A stretch of DNA of 5,628 nucleotides, taken from JBFHNV01 sp965365655 (GTDB lineage Bacteria > Pseudomonadota > Gammaproteobacteria > HK1). Shown piece by piece: positions 1-5,485 of the stretch; positions within the stretch are counted from its first letter, which is position 1, and every line of letters begins with the position of its first letter. The stretch covers positions 1-5,628 of the forward strand of contig CBDUCN010000331.1 of NCBI GenBank assembly GCA_965365655.1, given 5' to 3'. The notes beneath the pieces are model-generated. The model saw only the letters and a list, made by a program, of their open reading frames with translations, made no database searches and had not been told where the DNA came from. Made by a program: the position numbers and the translations under genes.

Positions 1-141
1 TGCGCGTCGGCGATCAGCGTGTCGAAGAGCAAGACCGAGATCTTCGGCATCGCGCTCGCGCCGGCGGCGGTGGTGGAAGGCTTCGCGGTGTTCGTGTTCG
101 TGTTCGCGCTGGTGCTCGCCGGCGGCGTGCCGGGCGCTTAG
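1..141 (+). CDS. ntpK: V-type ATPase subunit K (proteolipid ring), C-terminal part
   Basis: This is the 3' end of a gene that starts before the window; 46 codons remain and it ends with TAG at 139-141. The fragment reads as the last hairpin of a V-type c-ring subunit: a polar loop (SKSKTEIFG) followed by one long hydrophobic helix that ends in AGGVPGA. The helix carries one buried acidic residue, the Glu encoded at 76-78 in the context AAVVEGFAVF. In this family that Glu is the ion-binding carboxylate of the final transmembrane helix. The subunit forms the membrane rotor ring. It is followed after 18 bp by the gene for stalk subunit E, which supports the assignment. Whether the ring moves H+ or Na+ cannot be judged, because the other ligand residues lie in helices outside the window. 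The call rests on a short fragment plus its neighbours. Confidence 0.82.
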   Translation, partial: CASAISVSKSKTEIFGIALAPAAVVEGFAVFVFVFALVLAGGVPGA

Positions 142-159
142 AGGTCCGGGGGCGCGCAC

Positions 160-852
160 GTGGCGGACGACGGCAACACCCGCACCTCCGAGGGCGTGCA
201 GGCGCTGATCGCGCGGCTGCGCGACGAGGGCGTGCAGTCCGGGCGCGAGGAGGCCGAACGGCTGGTCACGCAGGCGCGCGAGGAGGCGGCGCGCATCGTC
301 GAGGCGGCGCGCGCCGAGGCCGAGACCCTGCGCAGCCGCGCGACGAGCGACGCCGCGCGCGAGCGCGAGGCCGCGATCGCGGCGCTGCGCCTCGCCGAGC
401 GCGACACGGTGCTGGAGCTTCGCCAGGGCATCGCGCACCACTTCGAGCGCCACGTGAAGCGCCTCGTGTCGCACGCGATGCTGGACGAGGAGCTGGTGCG
501 TTCACTGGTGCTCGTGCTCGCGGGCCAAGCCGCCCACGAGTTCCTGGAAGGCCGCGAGGCGGACGTGCTGGTCGCGCGCGCGCTGTTCCTCGGCGAGCAG
601 CCCGACGATCCCGCGCTGCGCGAGCAGGCGGATGCGCGGATGCGCGACTTCATCCTCGGCATCACCGGCAAGATGCTGCGCGAGGGCGTCGACCTGATGC
701 CCGCCGACGAGCTGAGCGGCGGCGTGCGGGTGCGCCTGCGCGGCGACGACGCGGAGCTGGATCTGTCCGACGAGGCGGTGGCCGAGCTTCTGAACCGCCA
801 CCTGCTGCCGCGCTTCCAGGCGCTGCTGTCCGGCGCGGAGGACGCGGGGTGA
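160..852 (+). CDS. ntpE: V-type ATPase subunit E (peripheral stalk)
   Basis: A 230-residue protein with the layout of V/A-type ATPase subunit E, the stator stalk that links the catalytic head to the membrane part. Residues about 11-85 are rich in Ala, Glu and Arg with heptad-like spacing and should form the long coiled coil. The N-terminal stretch EGVQALIARLRDEGV is typical of E subunits in operons that carry DUF2764. The C-terminal half is a mixed globular domain ending in GGVRVRL (187-193), an acidic turn, and a helix closing with LLPRFQALL, as in other E subunits. The GTG at 160 is chosen because a G-rich run at 148-152 sits 7 nt upstream and the family motif begins soon after it. It starts 18 bp after the K stop and overlaps the next gene by 4 bp (GTGA), which suggests translational coupling. 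Sequence identity in this family is low, so the call rests on architecture and position. Confidence 0.88.
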   Translation: MADDGNTRTSEGVQALIARLRDEGVQSGREEAERLVTQAREEAARIVEAARAEAETLRSRATSDAAREREAAIAALRLAERDTVLELRQGIAHHFERHVKRLVSHAMLDEELVRSLVLVLAGQAAHEFLEGREADVLVARALFLGEQPDDPALREQADARMRDFILGITGKMLREGVDLMPADELSGGVRVRLRGDDAELDLSDEAVAELLNRHLLPRFQALLSGAEDAG

Positions 853-1562
853 GCGCCCTCGCCGGCCTGCCCGGCCTCCCGCGCGTGCCGCGGCGCTACT
901 ACGCGCTGGTCGCGAGCCTGCCGCGGCTGGTGCACTTCGAGCGCGCCGAGCGCCTGCCGATCAACCGCGAGCGCCTCGACCGGCGGCTGCGCGACCTGAC
1001 GCCGTCGCACTTCGAGCAGCTGCTGCTCGCGGAGCGGCTGGTGGAGTGGCGCCGCCAGCCCCACGGGCGCACGGACGCCGAGGTCGTGCGCGCATACCCG
1101 CAGGTGATGGCGCGCCTCGACGAGCCGTGCCTGCGCGACCTGGTGGCCTTCCGCATGGAGATGCGCACCCTGGTCGCGGCGCTGCGCCGGCGCGCTGCGG
1201 GCGAGCCGGCGCCGGCGCCCGGCGAGCCGTGGGGCGTGCCGCCGCGCGCGGAGTGGGTTCGCCGGCACTGGGACGAGCCCGAGTTCGGGCTGGGGACGCA
1301 CCACCCGTGGCTCGCCGACGCGCGCGCGCTGCTCGAGGCGCGCGAGGCGCGTGCGCTCGAGCGGCTGCTGTTCGACGTCGTGTGGCGCCGCCTGGAGCGC
1401 GTCGCCGACGACGAGCCGTTCAGCTTCGACGCGGTGGTCCGCTTCGTGTTCCGCTGGGACCTCGTCGCGCGCTGGCTGGCCCACGAGCCGGCCCCGGCGG
1501 TCGAGCGGTTCCGCGCCCTGATCGCGGAGGCGATGGGTGAGCAGCAACCCGTCCCGGCCTGA
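849..1562 (+). CDS. DUF2764 family protein, probable V-ATPase subunit C/d counterpart
   Basis: A 237-residue, Arg- and Leu-rich, mostly helical soluble protein. The opening YYALVASLP (17-25) followed by 'INRERLDRRLRDLTPSHFEQLLL' type sequence is the signature of DUF2764 proteins, which occur only beside bacterial V-type ATPase genes, between subunits E and A. It has no signal peptide, membrane segment or nucleotide-binding motif. From its place in these operons it is thought to replace subunit C (the d/AC39 socket that joins the central shaft to the K ring); this role is inferred from context. The GTG start at 849 overlaps the E stop (GTGA at 849-852), so translation is probably coupled. Its 3' end overlaps the subunit A gene by 26 bp. 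Pro/Ala-rich residues near the middle (GEPAPAPGEP) look like a flexible linker. Confidence 0.85.
   Translation: MSALAGLPGLPRVPRRYYALVASLPRLVHFERAERLPINRERLDRRLRDLTPSHFEQLLLAERLVEWRRQPHGRTDAEVVRAYPQVMARLDEPCLRDLVAFRMEMRTLVAALRRRAAGEPAPAPGEPWGVPPRAEWVRRHWDEPEFGLGTHHPWLADARALLEAREARALERLLFDVVWRRLERVADDEPFSFDAVVRFVFRWDLVARWLAHEPAPAVERFRALIAEAMGEQQPVPA
1526..1530 (+). promoter_or_regulatory. Ribosome binding site for subunit A
   Basis: A GGAGG lies inside the end of the DUF2764 gene, 6 nt before the GTG at 1537. It decides the start of subunit A: the nearby ATG at 1533 is in the DUF2764 frame and cannot be used. A start at 1537 gives the natural N-terminus just ahead of the beta-barrel domain. 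Confidence 0.75.
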
Positions 1563-3378
1563 CGCGCGCGCCGACGCGCGCCGCGTCCGCATCGCGCGCG
1601 TCGAGGAGAGCCTGGTCACGCTGGACCTCGGCGACGCCCCGGTGCGCCGCAACGAGGTGGGCCACATCCTGTGCGGCGAGCAGCGGCTCGCCGGCGAGGT
1701 GCTGCGCGTGCGCGGCGGGCGCGCCGAGATGCAGGTGTTCGAGGACACCCGCGGCGTGCGCGTCGGCGACGCGGTGGAGCTCTCGGGCGAGCTGCTGTCG
1801 GTGACCCTCGCGCCGGGCCTGCTCGGCTCGGTGTACGACGGGCTGCAGAACCCCCTGCCCGCGCTCGCCGAGGCGCACGGCTTCTTCCTGCCGCGCGGCG
1901 TCGACCTCGAGCCGGTGGACACCGCGCGGCGCTGGGACTTCACGCCGGTCGCCGGGCCCGGCGAAACCGTGCGCGCGGGCGACGTGCTGGGCACCGTCCC
2001 CGAGGGGCACCTGCAGCACAAGATCATGGTGCCCTTCGACCTCGACGGGCCGGCCGAGGTGGTGCTGCTAAGACGCGGCAGCCACGCGGTGGACGACACC
2101 GTCGCGCGCCTTCGCGACGCCGACGGGCGCGAGCGCGCGGTGACGATGCGCCAGCGCTGGCCGGTGAAGCGGCCGCTGACCAGCCGCATGCTGGAGCATC
2201 GCCTCGTCGAGCGCGTGTACCCGTCGGAGCCGCTGGTGACCACGCAGCGCATCATCGACACCTTCTTCCCGGTCGCGCGCGGCGGCACCGCGTGCATCCC
2301 GGGACCGTTCGGCGCCGGCAAGACGGTGCTGCAGAGCCTGATCGCGCGCCACGCCGACGTCGACGTCGTGATCATCATCGCGTGCGGCGAGCGCGCCGGC
2401 GAGGTCGTGGAGACCATCCGCGAGTATCCGCAGACCAAGGATCCGCGCAGCGGGCGCCCGCTGATGGAGCGCACCGTGATCGTGTGCAACACGTCGTCGA
2501 TGCCGGTTGCCGCGCGCGAGGCGTCGATCTACACCGGCATCACGCTCGGCGAGTACTACCGCCAGATGGGCCTGCAGGTGCTGTGCATCGCGGACTCCAC
2601 CTCGCGCTGGGCGCAGGCGATGCGCGAGACCTCAGGGCGCATGGAGGAGATCCCCGGCGAGGAGGCGTTCCCCGCGTACCTGGACTCCACGATCAAGACC
2701 ACCTACGAGCGCGCGGGCCTGATCGCGTGCCGCGACGGCTCGGTGGGGTCGCTGACGCTGATCGGCACGGTGTCGCCGGCCGGAGGGAACTTCGAGGAGC
2801 CGGTGACCCAGTCCACGCTGGCGACGGTGAAGACCTTCCTCGGCCTGTCCTCCGAGCGCGCGTACAAGCGCGCGTACCCCGCGATCGACCCGCTGCAGTC
2901 GTGGTCGCGCTACCTGGACCAGCTCCGGCCCTGGTATGACGAGCACCTGGGCCGCGCGTGGGTGCCGGCGGTGGAGGCCGCCGGGCGCCTGCTGCACGAC
3001 GGCGAGCAGGTGCACCAGATGATGCAGGTGACCGGCGAGGAGGGGATCTCGCTGGAGGACTTCGTCGTGTGGCTGAAGGCGCAGCTCGTGGACATGGCAT
3101 ACCTGCAGCAGGACGCGTTCGACGCGGTGGACGCGTCCGCGTCCACCGCGCGCCAGCGCGAGAGCTTCGCGCTGCTGCGCGAGGTGGTCACCGCGGAGTA
3201 CGCGTTCGACGACAAGGAGGCGGCGCGCGGCTTCTTCACGCGCGTGACGGATCTGTACCGCAACTGGAACTACGCGGCCGAGAGCACGCCGGACTTCGAG
3301 CGCTACAGGGAGCAGATCCGCGACCTGGTCGCGCAGCAGCGCAGCGGCGAGGCGGCGCAGGACGTGTCCGCGGGCTGA
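1537..3378 (+). CDS. ntpA: V-type ATPase catalytic subunit A
   Basis: A 613-residue catalytic subunit, close to the usual family length. Domains in order: an N-terminal beta-barrel (about 17-85) leading into PGLLGSVYDGLQNP (93-106); the 'non-homologous' bulge found in A but not B subunits (about 115-185), including HKIMVP at 161-166; the nucleotide-binding domain with P-loop GPFGAGKT (256-263); the catalytic Glu285 in CGERAGEV; NTSSMPVAAREAS from 318; Walker B plus signature ADSTSRWAQA (352-361); and PAGGNFEEPVTQ (414-425); then a C-terminal helical domain. All key residues are present, so the enzyme should be active. Wording such as GERAGEVVE and CNTSSMPVAAREAS matches the bacterial form that travels with DUF2764. 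It hydrolyses or makes ATP with the B subunit, which is not in the window. It is the last gene of the block and meets a convergent gene after 26 bp. The tandem rare codons CTA-AGA (2068-2073) and a strong internal hairpin (3123-3150) are unusual. Confidence 0.97.
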   Translation: MSSNPSRPDARADARRVRIARVEESLVTLDLGDAPVRRNEVGHILCGEQRLAGEVLRVRGGRAEMQVFEDTRGVRVGDAVELSGELLSVTLAPGLLGSVYDGLQNPLPALAEAHGFFLPRGVDLEPVDTARRWDFTPVAGPGETVRAGDVLGTVPEGHLQHKIMVPFDLDGPAEVVLLRRGSHAVDDTVARLRDADGRERAVTMRQRWPVKRPLTSRMLEHRLVERVYPSEPLVTTQRIIDTFFPVARGGTACIPGPFGAGKTVLQSLIARHADVDVVIIIACGERAGEVVETIREYPQTKDPRSGRPLMERTVIVCNTSSMPVAAREASIYTGITLGEYYRQMGLQVLCIADSTSRWAQAMRETSGRMEEIPGEEAFPAYLDSTIKTTYERAGLIACRDGSVGSLTLIGTVSPAGGNFEEPVTQSTLATVKTFLGLSSERAYKRAYPAIDPLQSWSRYLDQLRPWYDEHLGRAWVPAVEAAGRLLHDGEQVHQMMQVTGEEGISLEDFVVWLKAQLVDMAYLQQDAFDAVDASASTARQRESFALLREVVTAEYAFDDKEAARGFFTRVTDLYRNWNYAAESTPDFERYREQIRDLVAQQRSGEAAQDVSAG

Positions 3379-3410
3379 GCGCCGCGCGCTGGCGCCCGCG
3401 TGCGTCAGCC
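3373..3410. terminator. Candidate bidirectional terminator hairpin between convergent genes
   Basis: GGCTGA at 3373-3378 is matched by TCAGCC at 3405-3410. Allowing one bulged G, the stem continues with CGC (3380-3382) pairing GCG (3402-3404). The plus-strand stop of subunit A and the minus-strand stop of the membrane gene are the TGA parts of the two arms. The loop is GC-rich and contains the self-complementary GGCGCC at 3391-3396. There is no T-run on either side, so classical intrinsic termination is uncertain. Position at a 26-bp convergent junction favours a shared transcription-end role. Confidence 0.4.
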
Positions 3411-4214
3411 GGCGCCCGTGCGGCGGGCGGCGCCCGGGCGCCGCCAGAACATCGCCGCCGCGAGGTACGCGAAGGACACCGCCAGCGACGCCGCGGTGCC
3501 GCCGGCGACGCCGAAGCGCGGGAAGGTCACCGGCACGCTCGCGATGTAGAGGATGATCGACACGACGCCGACCGGGAAGCCGCGGATCATCGCGTGCGTG
3601 CTGCCGGTGCCGTAGGTCGCCTGCACGATCGCGAGCGTCGGCAGCAGCGTCGCCGGGAAGCCGGCGAGCACACCCGCCCAGCGCGGCCCCAGCAGCCCGG
3701 CGAGGCCGATCACGGAGACCACCAGCGCCGCGGCGAGACCGCCGCGCGCGAGCAGCAGCGCCGGCGTGTAGCGCACGGGCCGCCTGACCGGCACGAACTC
3801 GATGCGGCGGAACAGCCAGATCGCGAACGCGATCGCGCACGCGGTGAGCGCCGTCGCGCTCGCGAAGGTGAACGGGATCTCGACCAGCACCGCGGCGAGC
3901 GCGACGAACACCACCGACGACAGCGCCGCGCTCGCGGGCGCCGTGAAGCGCGGCAGCGCGGTGGACGCGCGGTACCACGCGAGCACGAACGCGAGGGTCG
4001 CCGTGAACGCGGCGATCGCGTGCGGCACGCTGGCGACCACGTAGTCGACGCCGAGGTCGCGCCCGACGAAGAAGTACACCAGCACCGCGTTCAGCGGCGC
4101 GCCGGACAGGATCCCGGCCGCGCGCGTGCCGACCCGCTCGGCGACGAAGGTCAGGCCCAGCACGATGCCGACCGACCACAGCGCCTTCGCGAGCAGCGAC
4201 GTCTCCTGACTCAC
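3405..4214 (-). CDS. Internally duplicated multi-spanning membrane protein, unknown function
   Basis: About 269 residues, very hydrophobic, with roughly eight membrane helices (near 12-25, 32-49, 58-80, 96-111, 117-135, 152-174, 180-200, 208-228 and 235-257). Two halves repeat: GTRAAGILSGAP (29-40) lines up with GPRWAGVLAGFP (176-187), and each is followed by a helix, a Gly/polar turn and another hydrophobic helix. The motif 'ER-GT--AGILSG-P' recalls small GlpM/DUF3147-like membrane proteins, so this may be a two-copy version; that link is from memory and unverified. There is no catalytic motif; the tail is Arg-rich. The start is uncertain. GTG 4214 is used here, but GTG 4220 and ATG 4268 are in the same frame; a strong GGAGG at 4215-4219 abuts 4214 directly, too close to serve it. 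The stop is certain. The gene lies downstream of galE on the same strand, 245 bp away, and converges on the ATPase operon; neither neighbour explains its job. Confidence 0.8.
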   Translation of the reverse strand: MSQETSLLAKALWSVGIVLGLTFVAERVGTRAAGILSGAPLNAVLVYFFVGRDLGVDYVVASVPHAIAAFTATLAFVLAWYRASTALPRFTAPASAALSSVVFVALAAVLVEIPFTFASATALTACAIAFAIWLFRRIEFVPVRRPVRYTPALLLARGGLAAALVVSVIGLAGLLGPRWAGVLAGFPATLLPTLAIVQATYGTGSTHAMIRGFPVGVVSIILYIASVPVTFPRFGVAGGTAASLAVSFAYLAAAMFWRRPGAARRTGAG

Positions 4215-4459
4215 CTCCACGGCGTGGCGTCCCGGCAGCGGCCGGCCCGGGCCGGCCGACCGGCGCATGATGGACGGCCCGCGCCCCGTACCGCCAGTCC
4301 CCCGCCGGCCGGGCGCGCGCGGGGCGTGGGCGACGTCGTGCAGCAGGAATTCGCGGCCGCGTGCCCGGCGCGCTGACCGTGACAGGCGTCGGGCTGCTGC
4401 CGGCCGACGCGGCTCCGGGCCGGCCGCACGCGCGCCTGCCGTCCTGAACGCCGCGGCGC
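4215..4459. other. Non-coding gap with clustered inverted repeats
   Basis: About 245 bp between the membrane gene and galE with no convincing gene. Short open frames exist on both strands but give low-complexity Arg/Pro/Ala peptides without motifs. The gap holds the 20-bp palindrome (4239-4258), a 7-bp stem GCGTCGG/CCGACGC (4386-4392 with 4404-4410), and one arm of the hairpin at the galE end (4438-4447). It also holds an EcoRI site directly joined to a NotI site (4347-4360). No recognisable sigma-70 promoter for the membrane gene was found, although the gap is large enough for one. Confidence 0.55.
4239..4258. repeat. 20-bp perfect palindrome
   Basis: A GC-only perfect palindrome centred on CCCGGG, about 20 bp before the GTG starts of the membrane protein gene on the minus strand. 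If translation starts at 4214 or 4220 it lies in the leader; if it starts at ATG 4268 it is coding. Its last twelve bases, CCGGGCCGGCCG (4247-4258), recur exactly at 4415-4426. In DNA this rich in G and C a palindrome of this size can arise by chance. Confidence 0.5.
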
Positions 4460-4469
4460 TCAGGACGGC
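4438..4469 (-). terminator. Hairpin at the 3' end of galE
   Basis: GCCGTCCTGA (4438-4447) and TCAGGACGGC (4460-4469) form a perfect 10-bp stem. Past one A/C mismatch the loop itself is the palindrome CGCCGCGGCG (4449-4458). The galE stop codon, TCA at 4460-4462 on the plus strand, is inside the arm. No U-run follows on the minus strand, so this could be a terminator of the U-less type seen in high-GC genomes or an RNA 3'-end stabiliser. Confidence 0.55.
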
Positions 4470-5485
4470 GTGCGGAACCCCTGCGGGTTGCGCGACTGCC
4501 AGCGCCACGCGTCCTCGCACATGCGCCGCAGGTCCAGCTCCGCGCGCCATCCGAGGCGGCGCTGCGCGAGACCCGGATCGGCATAGCAGGTCGCGATGTC
4601 GCCCGCGCGGCGGCCGACGATCTCGTAGGGCACCGGCCGCCCGCTGGCGGCCTCGAACGCGGCCACCATCTCGAGCACGCTGGTGCCGCGGCCGGTGCCG
4701 AGGTTGAACGCCTCGCAGCCGTCGACCTCGTCGAGGTACTCGAGCGCCGCGAGGTGGCCGGCCGCGAGGTCCACGACGTGGATGTAGTCGCGCACGCCGG
4801 TGCCGTCCGGGGTCGGGTAGTCGCCGCCGAAGACCTGCAGCCGGCGCAGCCGGCCCACCGCGACCTGGGCGACGAACGGCATCAGGTTGTTCGGCAGGCC
4901 CTGCGGATCCTCGCCGATGAGGCCGCTCTCGTGCGCGCCGACGGGGTTGAAGTAGCGCAGCAGCGCGATCTTCCACCGCGGGTCGGACGCGCTGAGATCG
5001 CGCAGCATGTCCTCGATGATCAGCTTCGTACGCCCGTACGGGTTGGTCACGCGCAGCGCCGCCGTCTCCGGGATTGGCACGCGCTCCGGGTCGCCATACA
5101 CCGTGGCCGACGATGAGAACACCATTCGCGTGCAGCCCGTATCCGTCATCGCGGCGAGGATGTTGAGCGTGCCGGTGACGTTGTTCTCGAAGTAGCGAAG
5201 CGGCTGGCTCACCGACTCGCCGACCGCCTTCAGGCCGGCGAAGTGCACGACGGCGTGCACGTCGCGGCGCCGGAAGCAGTCCAGCACCGCGGCGGCATCC
5301 GTCATGTCGATGCGCTCGACCGGAACGCTCTTCCCGGTCAGCCGCTGCACGCGCGCGACGGCCTCGGGGTCGCTGTTCACGAAGCTGTCGAGGATCACCA
5401 CGTCGTGGCCCTGCTCGACGAGCTGCACCACCGTGTGGCTGCCGATGTAGCCGGCGCCGCCGGTGACGAGGATCGATCGCGTCAT
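4460..5485 (-). CDS. galE: UDP-glucose 4-epimerase GalE
   Basis: A 341-residue cytoplasmic NAD-dependent epimerase of the extended short-chain dehydrogenase family; it interconverts UDP-glucose and UDP-galactose for the Leloir pathway and for surface sugar synthesis. The Rossmann motif TGGAGYIGSH is at 8-17. Catalytic residues are Ser126 (SSSATVYG) and Tyr150 with Lys154 (NPYGRTK). The substrate-binding RYFNPVGAH (177-185), GEDPQGLPNNLMPF (191-204) and DGTGVRDYIHVVDL (227-240) are close to E. coli GalE. Length is normal and no key residue is lost. Cys300 (IATCYADP) aligns with E. coli Tyr299 and human Cys307, a position that controls acceptance of UDP-GlcNAc, so a dual-specificity enzyme is plausible. 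The start is ATG 5485, with GGAG (plus-strand CTCC 5496-5499) 10 nt upstream; the glycine-rich motif follows at the normal distance. The ATG overlaps the stop of an upstream partial frame as ATGA. A hairpin spans its stop. Confidence 0.97.
   Translation of the reverse strand: MTRSILVTGGAGYIGSHTVVQLVEQGHDVVILDSFVNSDPEAVARVQRLTGKSVPVERIDMTDAAAVLDCFRRRDVHAVVHFAGLKAVGESVSQPLRYFENNVTGTLNILAAMTDTGCTRMVFSSSATVYGDPERVPIPETAALRVTNPYGRTKLIIEDMLRDLSASDPRWKIALLRYFNPVGAHESGLIGEDPQGLPNNLMPFVAQVAVGRLRRLQVFGGDYPTPDGTGVRDYIHVVDLAAGHLAALEYLDEVDGCEAFNLGTGRGTSVLEMVAAFEAASGRPVPYEIVGRRAGDIATCYADPGLAQRRLGWRAELDLRRMCEDAWRWQSRNPQGFRTPS

Noticed and set aside
2355..2368. CGACGTCGACGTCG palindrome in the subunit A gene
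   Set aside because: It follows from coding Asp-Val-Asp-Val next to the catalytic site with GC-ending codons; no separate role is needed.
138..2492. 784-codon minus-strand open frame antisense to the ATPase genes
   Set aside because: It is opposite four well-supported genes and encodes Ser/Arg/Ala-rich low-complexity sequence, a typical shadow in high-GC DNA.
2958..4376. 472-codon plus-strand open frame rich in Arg, Glu and Gly
   Set aside because: It is out of frame with subunit A and antisense to the membrane gene; the charged low-complexity product is a compositional artefact.
4211..4429. 72-codon minus-strand frame in the gap
   Set aside because: It has no ribosome binding site, overlaps the membrane gene start and gives a Cys/Arg/Pro peptide with no recognisable features.
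2632..4584. 650-codon minus-strand open frame crossing subunit A, the membrane gene and galE
   Set aside because: It runs through three real genes in wrong frames and across two gene ends; no domain is visible.
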